NCBI GenBank assembly: GCA_015179125.1
Contig: WHVA01000219.1
Coordinates: 1-64,000, forward strand
DNA from: Gautieria morchelliformis
Taxonomy: Eukaryota; Basidiomycota; Agaricomycetes; Gomphales; Gomphaceae
DNA length: 64,000 bases
Direction: 5' to 3'
Position numbers and translations under genes: made by a program. Position 1 is the first letter of the stretch; each line of letters opens with the position of its first letter. This document shows positions 32,835 to 46,104 of the stretch, piece by piece. A model generated the notes under the pieces. That model saw nothing but the letters and a program-made list of their open reading frames with translations. It ran no database searches and was not told the DNA's origin.

Positions 32835-34149
32835 ATGAGTGCTTCAACATCGGGCCTCGGGTCTGTGTCTGCGTCTTCTTCAGCTGTGCCACAACGTCCA
32901 ACTGAGTCTGGGGTCGAGCTTGACGATGGTCGACGGACAGTTACTCGTAAACAACTACAGTCTGTCCTTTCAATGCAGTTATCCATAGAATATACTGACA
33001 TTAGCTGGCATGCAGCTACTTATTTATCTCTCAAGGCATGGGAGCTGCTCTCGTTGACGCCACATGTAATTTTGCTATAGGTGCGGGATCGTCTCCTCTT
33101 GCTTGTACAGTATTCCTTATGATTGATGTTTTAGCTGCTTCAATATACCGTACTACCCATAAACAGATTCGTTTATGGCCCTTAGAAGGTATACGTTTTG
33201 TTCTCCTCTAATCAGCTCGTTTTGACCAGCGACTTGAGAAATACAATTGCGGGAGATATGGGGTACGTCCATAAATTTTCATTTCAGTCATGGGTCCAAC
33301 AATAGTGTTTCGTCAGAGTTACTGTTATCATTCAGGGCATAATGTCTACTCTAATTTCGACGGCGCTCGTGCGTGACGATGTGGTGAAGAAGGAAATTGA
33401 GCCCTTTCCCTTTGCCTGGCCTGATGTATCGTCATGGCAAGCCAAGTCTGCGAGCTGGAGTAAGAGAAGTATCGGCGCAGGTGAATAAGATTAACAGTCC
33501 AAGCCAGTCTGTTCGAGCATGATGCTTTCAGCGGTATCTTTTCTTTCCCCAACCCAAACGCTTACCTTCCGGCACGGAGGTGATCACTTCGCCAAGTCGT
33601 TGTGTATCATTCTTATTCGAGGTTCGATTCCCGCATTTGTCTGGTTCGGTAATAATATATACCCACCATAGGTTTCGTAATCTCTGCGCTCTACTTTATG
33701 GTATTCTGGCCGATTGCTATTGCCATTACAGCTCGTATGTGACGCATAAGCTGTTATTACCTTTAGTGACACGACTTGCAGCCTTGTACGGCAGAGTTGA
33801 CATGCACGGGACATGGACACCCGAAATCATCAAGACCATATTTGGCGGTCTGCTTGGCCTTTTCATGAATGTGCGCCTGAATTATGAATCTTCCCATAAA
33901 CTCACGTCGACCTTCTTAATATAGCCATTAATAGCTGCTCTCGTGCTTGGTGCACGTCAACCAGCAGGCGAAAGCACACCAGAAGTTACCGAGTCTAACG
34001 TCATCCCAGTTCATATTACACACCCTACCAGCCAGCCGAATCCACGTCGACAGTCTTCTACCTTTTCACATACACGGACTGCTTCAACAACACTTCCCGC
34101 AAATTCTCCCGGAATATCGGTTCCAAGGCTACAGTCAGAGATAGCATAG
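32835..34149 (+). CDS. Probable multi-pass membrane protein, unknown family
   Basis: From ATG 32835 (MSASTSGLGSVSASSSAVP, a Ser-rich cytosolic-looking start) a chain of putative exons on the plus strand encodes hydrophobic segments: YLFISQGMGAALVDATCNF and CTVFLMIDVLAASIYRTTHK (33011-33188), GIMSTLISTALVRDD plus FPFAWPDVSSWQAK (33337-33480), HFAKSLCIILIRGSIPAFVW (33580-33647), FVISALYFMVFWPIAIAITA (33673-33735), EIIKTIFGGLLGLFMNV (33822-33870) and PLIAALVLGARQPAG (33925-33970), then a polar tail ending at 34149. GT-AG introns can be placed between these, but two junction phases do not resolve. I do not recognise the family. Confidence 0.45.
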
Positions 34150-37100
34150 GCCTGCCTAGATTCTATCTTGATTTCCAATTGCATACAGTAGGTTCGAAGT
34201 GCTAACACCGCTCATTTCAAATTAAGACTATGTATATTACTAATTATGCTATAATAACGCATGTACATGAGTCTACAATCCGTTGTTCGCAGTCTTGGAA
34301 GACATTTATTTTTTTTCCATTCATTTTATTAATCGTGTCAGTTTTCTCGGATACGCTTTCAAGAGACAAAGATCCAAAGATGTAATCATCTTCAATGCGC
34401 GGTAGGTTTAGAATTGTGTTTCCCACCCTCGTAGGGTCAGGTGCATCTGCGAGACCGCTTCCACACTTCTCTGTCACTCCCCTTCGACAACTACGGTATT
34501 ATAGGATAGCCCCCATGACAGTGCCTAGCGCTTATGGTGCACTGTACGTGCCGGCGCTTCGAGCACTTGAATTGGTCTTCTCTCTCTCGGATACGCTTTC
34601 CGTATATACTGTGTTTCGGTTTGCTGATTTTCACATTCTAGGTCTGTTCAGTGTTGCAACGTAAGCTATGGTATAAGAGGCTCAAGCGCACTACTAGGCT
34701 TCTATAAACGTACATGCTGACAAGTACTTACGGTGTGTACAAGTACCCGTTGCATTCTTTGATTGCTGAAATTTCTATAGCTTTGTAGCTTTGTCAACAT
34801 CTCTTGGGCTAGGACGTATAGGTGCCAGTGCCACGCTGGCCCTGTACTGAAGGCATAGGGAAATTGGGCAAGGCCTCAAGTCTTCTTGATGCACTTGAAA
34901 CACCAGTTTTGGTCCGTGGTATCGCTGATGTCGACAACTTCCTGGTAGACCGAGAGGGTCACCAAGGATTCGGAATGTGGCGTAAGGGCGTACTGTCCAT
35001 GCAGTAACAGCGACACGATCATTCGTTACCCCACTGTGCTGCAGGAAATGGAACGAGCGACTCAAGAATACCTCCTCCAAGACCATGGTACCGTACTTGA
35101 TTATCTGCTGGCGATCTGTATGCATGAACTGTACTCTACAAGTACATTCTGGCGAGGTTTCGAGGTTTTACCTGGAGATACTTACCACTGTCAAGTCTAA
35201 AGGTTTAAACATTCGCGCGGACCATGTACCGAATAGGAAAATTAAATGAAAGTTTACGTTGTTAAGGTTCCCGGCCGTCGAGCTTTCAGGAATACATAAA
35301 GGTCCCTAAAGCTGAATGAGATAGAGACGCATATGCAGTGTATGTATACGTATCCATTCCAAATTTCTTCGTGTCATGCGGTTGCCGACGCCACTGCCTA
35401 GAGAAGTACCGTCGACGCGGTCGCCACGCACGGACGCTCGGCGGCAGGAGTTTTTTCTTTATATATCGATCCCCCAGAGAAGTTTCACATGCCCCAATTT
35501 GGCGAGGGGTGGGAGATTGGCAGAATTTCCTGGCACGTACGTATTAATACGTATTAAAACGGGTTGCTTCTTCCGCATCTGTTTTGAGTACGTACGCTGC
35601 CCCTTCGGCGGGAGGGCCCGATACCGACGGTACCGTTCCCACACGTCAACGATACAGCAGAGTTTGAAGAGCTTAGGCAAAAATGACAACGCGCGCAGCA
35701 GATATCCTAGCTTAACAACGGTGTTGCTCGGGACTTGGCTAGGGCGGCGGACCCATCGCACGACAGTGCAATACCGGGACGCAACACGTGGATCTTAAGC
35801 AGATCCTAATATTGTGTGCCCTGCCGATATTCCGAGTAAAAGGCTGTGCAGTGGCCAGCTTCTGCAGCCACGCGCTATTAATTGAAAGGATCATCATCAA
35901 CAGAAGCTCCCAGGCAGGCATTTCCCCTGATCCGCAATATCGCAGTGCACCAAAATCCTAATAGCACGCGACAGAATCTCCCTGATTCCCTTGATAGCAC
36001 GATGGAACCCAACAAATGTTAGTTCATATCACTTTCATTTGCATCATACCTGATATTATCCTCAAAGAAGAGTTGCCCCGCCCATTACCGTGTATTGAAC
36101 TACCAGACTGAGTGAACTTCCAGAGATAAGCCCTTAGCGTTCAATCAATCACGGCCCATAGATGCGCTAGATTGTAGGAACTATACCTTCAACGTAGGAA
36201 TATCATTGAACGCATATCGTACTACTGCTTCAATCCGAGTCTGGCAGTCCTTTCACCTGTAGAGGGCCTCCACGTTTTGACAGATGGAACCAACCCGGCC
36301 TGGCGGGAGGGTAGTTCGCTTGTGATGATGTAGCGCTCCATTCTCCGATCTGCCTAATATATCAAAGCAAATTCAAGACTTAGCGGTCCCTCACTAATAA
36401 GTTGGAAAGACAAAAATGGGAATACACACTGGTGTCCGAACGATTGCTATTCGTCCATCGCAATGGTTTACACGACCCAGGAACGTAGACTCACCGTGCC
36501 TAGCGCCTTACGGGGCATTTGTCTGAAGAAGACGCAAACCCAAGTGCCCAAACAGAGTATTGCAACGAGGCATGTAATTATGCTCTGACCTCTCCGATGA
36601 TGATAATATCAGAAATTTTCTTGCGGTTCGCTTCTGTGTTCTACTATCAAGAGTGAGAATTCACTATGAAGCATATGGTGCCACACATAAGAGGGAGCCT
36701 GAGAACCTCGTGAGCAGAGAAATAAGTTAGCTCAAGGCCCTTCAGAGGGTCATAGATCCAGAGTACTCTCTGAAAAAGTGCCAGTCAGTGCAAGGCCAAT
36801 CGGCTACGTGAGCGTTGCATTAGACATCAATCTTACATAAAGGTAACTTACTCATTTAGCTAAGCTGCCTGCGAGCGAAGCCGCAGGCCCCGCGTCCAAC
36901 AGAGCGCTGCTGGGCAGATCACAGCCTTTGCACCTACCGCAGACAGCCGTCTCCAGATTGGGCTTCGTAAGGAAGAGGGGTGCTAGGGGAGACGGATGTG
37001 AGGCGGTTCCGAGCCGACAAAAGCTCTCATCAGGGGGGTACCGCTACGTCTCGCCGTTCCAGTCCTGTTTAGGAGTCACTATTTCTGAGTTGTGACTAGT

Positions 37101-38751
37101 GGGAGTAAACGGTCCGTGCGCGTGAGCGGAGCCTTTAGCCGAACAGAGGCCGCTACGGCAGTCATGACCCACTAGCGAAAAGTGTACGGGTTGGGTAGTA
37201 CGCTAGTCAGAGGATGGAAGCTTCATCCCAAGCTCCTTAGCCCAAGCTGACTAGCCATGGACTGCTGCCAGTAGTTTCCAGTCAGGCGACAGGTATCTTC
37301 GTGTCCACGCAGCAAGACCATGTTGGACTGACTTCATACGCTGCGGAAACCATGCTCTCCGTACAGAAACAGTTCCCTCGTGTCCTTGCCACACAAAGAA
37401 CGAGACGGATTCCTCTCCTTCAAACATGGCATATTCGCGTAGCCCAGCTTGTAACATTTTGACACCGTGAATACCTGGGGAGGCGCATCCAGAGGTGATG
37501 GTATCCGATCCAAGGCTAACGAAATCAACCAGGGCGGACGAAGTAGACATGGAATATCGAAAAACCGGACGAAAGTTTCACCTCTCTAAGCAGACAAGGG
37601 CGGGGAGTGCTTATTTCATGAAGGGGTTGCCGAGTATGGAGGAGGCAATGGAGGGGAAGGGGGGAACACAAGTTACGAGCGGTGTAGGTTAACCGTGTAA
37701 GTGAGAGCAAAAGAGACTAGAAGGACCAAGATGGCCGTGCGTCACTCTGAGTCAGGGTTTTCACTGACCAGTTGTTTCTAAATTGGCGATTCATGTAAAG
37801 AATTACAAAGCCTGGTTGAATGACGTACGCTGTGAACTTAACATCGTCACCCTTGATTCCATGCTTCTCGTGCTGCAAACAGACAAGCCGCTCTGTCTGC
37901 CCATTTCTCATGTCTTCGCCCTCTACGATTAGAAATTTCTATACGCTGTTGTCTGGATGGGGATGTGTGACATGCGGAAAAGACTGTTTTAATGCGTCCG
38001 TCCTGGGCAAGGGCCTAGAGAGTCTAGTCCTAGGTCGTAAGTCGTGAAGATCGCGTCTCGAGACATGCCCTCGCAGTAATACAGACGGTCGAGGGCATTC
38101 CACGCCTCCTGTGGATAAAGGAATTACCTTCCTCAAAACCACGGTGTTCTGACTCCTGGAGGTGGACTGGGCAGGACATTCGCAGATATTAGTAGGTCGC
38201 TTGAGAAAAGTACTGTAAAGGTATTGATGGAAGAAGACCTTCCAGTGACGTGTCAGATTATGTTATCATTCGGAGCGAAGTCCTGGAACTGCATGACTGG
38301 CAAAAGTGAAGAGACTCAATATGAGGGACCTTACACCATGGTTCAGGTATGTCTCTAGATAAGCTATCGGGTGGGTCAAATGGCTGCTCCGACTACATAT
38401 TGTCAGTGGTGGATGCGAGAGTCGCATTAAGAATTATCAAGTCATCACATGCACGAGATGAGAGATAACCCAATAGTTATTACTCACATGTGGTGTGCAT
38501 ACCTTCAGATGGGAACAGGCGCAGAACACGAGTGCATGCGGCTTTAGTCGTGAGTCGGCTCAACTATCCTGCCAATACGGTGAGTAGTATTCATTAGTTT
38601 GATGTGTCCTTTCCCGGCACAGCTTCAACAGCCTTGTCGCGGCCACGTTAGTAATATAAAATTGCGATCGTCAGAATGAAGTAGTATAGTGGATTTGGTA
38701 AAAATCGGACCCTTTCGGTAGTTCCCACGCTCCGACGACGTCGCCACCACC
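34150..38751. other. No supported gene
   Basis: Short frames only (up to 140 codons), on both strands and without recognised motifs. Candidates that may be exons are 34395-34664 (plus; VPALRALELVFSLSDTL), 34822-35007 (plus; LGKASSLLDALETPVLVRG) and 37251-37550 (minus; MSTSSALVDFVSLGSDTI). No transposon similarity, tRNA or long repeat was noticed. The last 100 bp should include the promoter of the G-patch gene. Confidence 0.5.
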
Positions 38752-40238
38752 ATGACCTCCAAAGTATCGTTCACCATCCACCCTCCAACGACTTCATCAA
38801 GAACCTCTACGCACCCCACAAATACTGTTCGCGCCATTGCGCCACGTAATAACACTTTTATACCGCATGCTATTGACTCCAGTGACGAGGACGGAGAAGA
38901 CGGCGCCATAGAGGCTGTTACAGGATTTGACCAGGCTGGTGCACAGCGGTGCGTTATTTCGTCTTGATTGTCCAAGTGCATGATCCAAGCTCACAGCAGC
39001 ATCGTAACGATGGGACTGTTATCCTAGGTTACACGAAAAGCCGAAGGCGTCCGGTCCACTTGTCATTCCAGCGCTCGCTAATCGTGACTGGCGCGCTGTC
39101 GCTCGTATTCGTAAACAGGTCGTTTTTATTCCCGATGGAGTGGCTGTTCCGACGGGAAGGGATGGCAGTCAAGGTGGTCTGGGTACTCGAGATTCAATCA
39201 ACTCTGGTCCCCAGGCCGCAGGTCTTGTGATACGGAAGAAACTAGATCCGGCCGGGGCTATAGGTGATGGATCTGTGAAGGATAAGTCGGTGAAGGATGA
39301 GTCGGTGAATGTCTTGAACGAGACATTAGAAAAGTCTGAAGAAGATGAAGACGAACGTGCACGTCGGGCGTTACTGGCAAACGTAGCTGGTGGCAGTGAT
39401 GAACGCTTTACAATCGATGCCATCCCAGTCAGCAATAATAATTTCTCCACTCCCGTAGACGAGACGGATGCGTATAAGCAAGATGTTGTTACGCGGCCTG
39501 AATCGGTGTGTACCAATCTATCATCGTTATATTTACATCGCGAACTTATTCTGTTTGTAGGCTACGCTCGCCGATTATGAGCGCGTTCCTGTGTCTCAGT
39601 TTGGTGCGGCTCTCTTGCGCGGGATGGGCTGGAAAGAAGGCACTGCGGCAAGTCGCACACGCCCAGGCCTCGTCGAACCATGGCTTCCAACCGCTCGTCC
39701 AGCCCTTCTTGGGATTGGCGCCAAGGAAAGGCCCCAGGAAGACATTCCTTCCGCTACCAAAGGAGGTCATATAAATCAACGACCCGAGAAACGCTACGTT
39801 CCTGTCATCAAGCTTCAAAGAGAGGTATGACGGTACCATCTTAGTGAGATAGCACATGCTGACCAGCCGTTCCAGGGTTCTGAGCTTCGGTCAAGATCAC
39901 GCTCACCCTCCCGTTCCCGAACGGTGTCTCGAGTACCATCCTCAAATTCCGCCTCACCTTACCCCGGAGATGACAATAGGGAGCGACTGCGTCATCAGCG
40001 AGGTTCCGATGCAGTTCATGATGAACGTATACTCGGTAGATCGGGACGCCACTCAGATCGAGAAAGGAGAGATCCAGATAGAGACTCATATCGAGATCGT
40101 CGCAAAGAAAGGGGTGATAACGAATGGACTAGGGATCGCGGACACCAGGAAGACGAGTGGAGCCAGAAGGAGAAGGGCCATAAACGCACTGAAAGGGAGC
40201 GATATTCTAAGGCGCGCGACAGGCGCGACAGGTATTAA
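38752..40238 (+). CDS. SPP2: Spp2/GPKOW-like G-patch pre-mRNA splicing factor
   Basis: Spp2-type proteins recruit and activate the DEAH helicase Prp2 in the spliceosome through a G-patch. Four exons join in phase: 38752-38948, 39028-39505, 39561-39824 and 39876-40238. The protein starts MTSKVSFTIHPP, and has an acidic SSDEDGEDG patch, PLVIPALANRDWRAVARIRK, a Glu/Lys stretch, and the G-patch VSQFGAALLRGMGWKEGT (residues about 230-250) followed by RPALLGIGAKERP, as in the Spp2 family. The C-terminus is rich in RS/RD/RE (SRSRSPSRSRT, DRERRDPDRD), longer than in yeast Spp2 and more like GPKOW. Introns are 79, 55 and 51 nt. The start ATG is preceded by no closer in-frame ATG. Confidence 0.85.
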
Positions 40239-43200
40239 CCGATTTCACCACGGAGACACATAACAGCCTGGGTTGTACTAGATTTCCCTCTCTTCTGTAT
40301 TCACTCGTAATCGTGACGCTTGCGCCGGAAAACGGATAGTGTCGCTGCAAAAGGGTTGTAAGCTGTTCGCCTTTGGGGCTGCGTATAGTTGACAGAATTG
40401 GAGTCACCTCGTGTACCGTGAGCGGGAGAAGAAACCAGAAGGTTTGAGGGATATTTTTCAAGACTAGGCGGCCGGTATATATGAGCGATAGGGTATATAA
40501 TATACGCAGAGAAGCACCACAGGTCAATTGGCATCAAGGAACTGGAAGAGACATACAGTACTTATCTTGCCTTACATGTCATCACATAACGGTGGACGAG
40601 GGCATGACTGGCACTGTGCTTACTGTACAATGTTGGTGGCAGTCAAAGGCCACGATCCATTCCTGAGATGTGCAGTTTTGCTGTAGACCCTTCCTCGTAT
40701 GATATATAGAAGCTCACAAAGATAATCAGCGAGCTATAATTATAACATTCGTCTAGAAGATGCTAGCCCGAAGTACACGTTCAGGTGCCCTTCCGACGTG
40801 AGTCGGCGCCGTCTTCCTGCATCAGGAGAAACCCGAAAAGCTGGTAGTGGCCACTGGCTTCCAGTTCTGGTACGCGACGTCGAGTCCTCTGGCTTCCACG
40901 AGCTGAGCCTCGGATGCAGATGGCTTACAGATGTCACTTTGGCATAAAGGCACAACCCCCAGCTTGTGGTATATGGCTGCGCGAGTACTTTTTTGATAAC
41001 CGTAGATCCGAATTCGGGCTGTTCATGTCAAGTCTTGAAGTGGTACCTCAGGTCCTCAGCGGTGGGTCCAGGACAGAGAATTTGATTACTCATATGTACT
41101 AGCTCTCTCCACAGATACAGTCAGATGATGATCGTTTATCTTGCGACCGTCGTACGTCAAGGGGCTGAAGTCTGAAGACATGAAAACCTTGATTACTCGA
41201 CAGGGTTAATTCGAAGATTTCTCTCGGCTACGGGGAAATCCTTGGTCTACATATCACTGTAGTGCATAGGCATGGGATGTTTATTAAGGTCATCCTTGGT
41301 CTCTTCACTGACCGAGTGCACGCAGACATTTCCTTCGAAGTATAGCTGATGACCTTTATCGAGAAACTAAACGTCATTTTCTATGTATCGCCTTGTATAT
41401 AAGTTGATGGGCTCTGTTTTTCCAGCCTATGGATTTTCTATCCTTGCCGTCCCGGAAAGGATGCTGACCGCGTCTGTCAGAGGATAATTTCGATTATCGC
41501 CACCCCCCATGGAGTTGATGAAATGTTAGTTGAGTAAGAAGTGCAACCTCGACTATGGCCCCCTGGATATCGACTGGACATGGCTTCCCATGCCACCTGT
41601 CGACTTTTCACAAGATCGCTAGGCAGGCAGGGAATACGGTATGTTACAAGCACGGTTGACATCTCGGATCCTTGCATTTCCACCTAGAAGCATCCATTGA
41701 GTACATATCAGAAGCGTACTAAACGACATGATGGGGTTATTGGGCCTTAAGGGCCTGTTTGTCAGTGCATTGTAGCATAGAATGCAAGATTTTCACATCA
41801 CGACGTGTGGCGGAGAATCTCAGAGATATAGTGCACTAGAAAAGAACACCCACTAAAACCAAAGTGTGAGGTACGTCGTCTCCTGCCAGCCTTGCATCGA
41901 GGTCTGATGGTTCATCTGCCCATCAGGGCCTCCGAGCACATCAATTAACACGGACGCGACGCCGCGTCGGTCAATTAACACTGATCCGCCGACGCGGCGT
42001 CGGAATCATGCTGATGACTAGCATCACAGCTTTGAAAAGCAGTGGGTGGTATCAGACAACGCTTTGATGAGTTATATGTTAGATAGGAGAACATCAGCAA
42101 AGGAATAGAAGACAACCAGCGCAGACCAACTGATATTACTGCAAGTTTTGATCTGGCCAGAAAACAGACGGCGGATCGAGTACATGTAAATTGTAATGAT
42201 GATTGATTCGATCACTGGAATGTCTTATGTAAATGCCAGACGTTAGGAAATGTTCCGTGGTATCACCGGGTGATTATAATTTTCGCAAGAGCATTATAAT
42301 TCAGGCAATATGTGTAAAATGTCAAAACAAATAATAGGCATAGGAATGGGCAACCCATACGGTAATTACTTATATTTTAAACAGTAAGACAATAATCGGT
42401 TGTTACTGATGTTCAGTTCAAGTTCAATGGTGAACCACGCGAGGCCCTGGCGACTGGCGCGGTCAGCGCCGATCCCCACTGACTGCAGAAGCAGTACTTA
42501 GGTAACAGAATTATTACCGTTTTCGACAAGCTTCTCGCGTCCGCGTCACTGCTCCACCCTCGCGCTGTAATGGGCCAGAATTTAATTGGCTCGGCTCAAT
42601 ATTCAATTCTCCAGCTTCCAGCCAAACGACCGTACGGTGACGGCGCTATCATCATGATCTATACCGCTAAAGCGAAATCGCAAAGCTTTTTTCTCACAGT
42701 TTCTCACAGGAGTTATCATGTCCGTTACGGCCTAAATAGCACGCAACTGACATCTGCTTACCGACTCGACTGGTGTTATCTATCTGCCGCATTGTCCAAT
42801 TGAACGGTATGAGACAAGACACATTCGAATGTAAGGTTTCATACATGAATGTAAAGAAACAGAGAGCGTGGAAGCAGTAGTGTGTAGTACCTGCCAGTAG
42901 TATCCTGCATGGCCAGTTAGCGGAGGCCTAGATTTTGTAACGGCCGTAATATCCGACTCACGCAATATATGTCCAATCTCCCCAAGCTCTCTGGCAGGAG
43001 TGGCGAATCTCTCACGTCTCCATCGAAGGAAGTACCGGCCATCAGCCGATCCATTTTACTAATGACGGGTCTCCGTCCTGGGCTCCTTCCACTTGAGATC
43101 GAGTGGAACACGTAAGTTCAATTCAATTACAGTAAAAACTTCTCCAGTTTGCTCTTGGCGATATCGATAAAGGTCGGCACAGCTGTTCTCACACGTTCTC

Positions 43201-43856
43201 GCACAGACCACTTGAGCGTGTGTTTGCAGATTCGGCTCTGTCATTACTGAAACAATGCCACAGTCTGTATTGCACAATTTTCATCCCGGCGATCAAATAC
43301 ACCTCGTTCCCACAGGTGAACTACAGCTATCTGTTTCCTCTTTAACAACATGCCAAAAAGGCTCAAAAAGGGTTCCGGGGTTGGCGTGGAACCCCGGGCA
43401 CCTCTAGCCTCGCTCGATGCTCATTCGCCTCGTATATTGGCCTTTCCTGGGAACATCCTTTGGTTCTCGTTATCGAAGTTTGTTTGCCTGTTCCAAATGA
43501 GTTCCCCAAATTCACCGAATCTTCCAGAGAACAATGTCAGGGACATCAAATGGAAAGCCGGCTGTGAAACTTTACACAGCTACGGTAGCCGGGGCATTGC
43601 GAGCGCCTCTAAACATCGGGCCCCTCGTCATTTCTTCACCCACTTCGACGCAGGGCACTGCCGAACTCAGTACATTACAAAGGCCCTCGTGATTAACGCG
43701 CATCAGAGGATCACCAACAAGTCGTGTGTCAAGCGTGGTATTAGTATCTATCAGATTTAGACAGGAATATCTGGTCATATAAATTCCCCGCGTCCACATT
43801 CACAGTTTTCCTCGTATCGGAAGACAACAGCATCTACCCGTCACCCGTACATTTCT
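40239..43856. other. No supported gene
   Basis: No recognised coding region. The longest frame, 43350-43760 plus (136 codons, MPKRLKKGSGVGVEP), has no known motif and could be a small host gene. A CpG-rich inverted repeat lies at 41958-42001. The last few hundred bases should hold the promoter of the F-box-like gene at 43857. Confidence 0.5.
41958..42001. repeat. GC-rich inverted repeat with 13-bp arms
   Basis: GACGCCGCGTCGG (41958-41970) and its exact reverse complement (41989-42001) flank an 18-bp AT-rich loop. Two copies of TCAATTAACAC (41941, 41971) precede the arms. CpG-dense in an otherwise neutral region; no terminator or origin role can be shown. Confidence 0.7.
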
Positions 43857-45899
43857 ATGGCCATGGCTGTCGTTGCAGCATCCCTGGAGACATTACCATT
43901 TGATATCCTGACTCGCATTGCTCTTGCATCTCTCTCCGAAGAAATACCCACTCCCAGAGACCTCGCATCTCTCCTAGCTCTGGTTTTCACATCCAGTGCT
44001 ATCCACGACATTCTATCACTCAAAACCAACCCCCACTTATATGCCACCATCTTCCGACTGATGTTCGACACCACAGCGATCAAAAGACGGTTAGGTCCTG
44101 CAGCAGTTGTATCTTCTGCACTGGCCAAAGAATTCCCGCAGCGTGTAGAAATCCTGATACGCATCAGAGCAGCCTCGGAGGACGGATATTGGGACAGTGC
44201 GCAACACCGTGAAGATTGGAACCAGCACGGGAACTCCTATGTGCGCAAGGTGCTACCGATGATGATGGAGAACGAAGAGAAGAATAGCTATCAACTCGGA
44301 TGCGCCCGTGTCTTGAAAGTTTCCGATTCCCTTGTCAGCACATTGCTTCAATACGGTCTAGAATCGACGCCGCCATCACACCAGCCCTGTATGACGCTGA
44401 CTTTTGCTCTGATGTGGATGTTGAGCTCCCAAGGCAAGTTTGATATAATCCACAGACCTTGTAGAACACTTATCTGATGTCTGTACCCCAGACTCCCTGG
44501 CACACGAGGATCCGACTCGCCGGGCCGCCATTCTCGACTTTTTGGAGCCGCTTATGCTGCGTGTAAACGAGGTACTCCAACCGCTTCGCAATCGGGTAGT
44601 CACTTTTCGCGTATGCAACGTTCACCTGTTCTGCTCCATATTATAGCCGTCGAACGACTTCAATGACCTGGTTGACAAAACTCAAACCCCTCACCGACTT
44701 GTGCCGAGTCACTATTTCGGTTTCAGCATGCACTTCAATATGCCATCAATTACACAGCTCGCCCGGTTGTGCAGTGTTGAACGGTATAATGCTGCCAAAA
44801 ACATGTACGTCCGTCCCACAGAAAACATCCTGCGCTATCGCGTATTGACGGTACCAACCGCAGCCCGTGGACTGGCGTCGGAGGATTTGAGGCAAGATCC
44901 TGGAGCTCAAGCACAAGGTTTGACGTGGACTGGCTGCGGATGGTTTCAATCCTTGGTCCACCACCCTCTGGAGCTACCCTCACTGGTAATGCATATGTCG
45001 TGGGGAATTTCGAGGGTATGTTTGAAGGGGACTTCTTTGTGAGTTGTATCAGTGTATACACCTTCCGTACTTACATCGAAACTGTCTTGCAGATCACACA
45101 TCCTATAGGCGACAATTCGAAGTTTTTCACAAGCTCCAGGCCCATGCAGTGTTCCCTTCGGGAGTATCATTCAATATCCCCCGATGAATATCTTCGCTTT
45201 GATGAAGGGGATGACGACCATAAGGAAGGAGGAGCTTTAGCCAGAGCTTGGTTTCCCGAAGACATTGAACTCAAAGAGAGGGCCGTCAGTAGGCTTTGTT
45301 CCGGGGCTCGTAGTCCTCCACTGAGCTTAGGGTGTTACAGTCGACACTCGTTATCCACGATCGCGGTCAAGATCGCTGGTTGAATTACACTGCCTACCCA
45401 GAGTTCTCGGAATTCACTGGTAAGCGTTGATTATCCTGTCTGCATGGGATTCCAGACACCGCTCCTCAGATACGACGCGTCCACCAATCTACGATACCAT
45501 TTTGGTGGGAGAGGTGAGCTGGATGAACCTCTGATCAGGAGGATTCTTGTGAACTAGTACTCATTGCGCGCAGACTCACCCGTCATACGCGATTCATGGT
45601 CAGTATAGCTTCCATGGCCGCGTCCGGGCTAGAGATGGAACAGTAGCTCTCATCAGAACGCCGGTAATCAATCTTATACTCTCATGCCTCAAAGGATCGC
45701 TTAATCAATATCGTTCATCCCCGTACAGGTACTCCCTAATCTAGAAGACGAAGGCACGTGGGTCTTTGTAGGTCATCTTCAGGCTGAAACGGACTTCGTG
45801 GGGGATTGGAGTGTGGCATCGACGAGGGAAGACATACCTGGAGGGCATGGCTGGTTCAGTATATCAAAGACTCAAGTCTTCGGGCCACTGGGAATATAG
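43857..45899 (+). CDS. F-box-like protein, multi-exon
   Basis: F-box proteins usually link substrates to SCF ubiquitin ligases. The start gives MAMAVVAASLETLPFDILTR, an F-box-like L-P-x-x-I-L-x-R-I motif, then LASLLALVFTSSAIHDIL. The first exon runs to about 44433 and encodes a helical region (LPMMMENEEKNSYQLGCARV). Later exons include LDFLEPLMLRVNEVLQPLRN (44500s), MPSITQLARLCSVERYNAAK (44740s), GATLTGNAYVVGNFEGMFEG (44960s), SLREYHSISPDEYLRFDEGD (45155s), HGRVRARDGTVALIRTP (45610s), and a last exon ending VASTREDIPGGHGW and GPLGI at the TAG 45897-45899. Exon limits were not all worked out. The C-terminal part has no family I recognise. Confidence 0.6.
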
Positions 45900-46104
45900 A
45901 ACAAGGATCACAAGAGGCTCTCATGAAAGGGATTTATACAGTTCACGTTTCACAAATACACGGTAGAAACAAGGTGCCCTAAGCATATGTATGTTATTAC
46001 ATGTTAGAATCATTCAATTGAAACTGCAGGGTGTTTGGCTTGAGAAATGGCACGACCGTGACATCCCGCCGATTGCTCGGAATACGCAACAAACAAGGAC
46101 GGGC

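Noticed and set aside
33617..33630. GGTTCGATTCC, a possible tRNA B box
   Set aside because: There is no A box at the right distance and no clover-leaf; the bases lie in a probable exon of the membrane protein.
35338..35921. Frames of 60-140 codons near 35.4-35.9 kb
   Set aside because: Overlapping on both strands, no motifs and no convincing splice partners.
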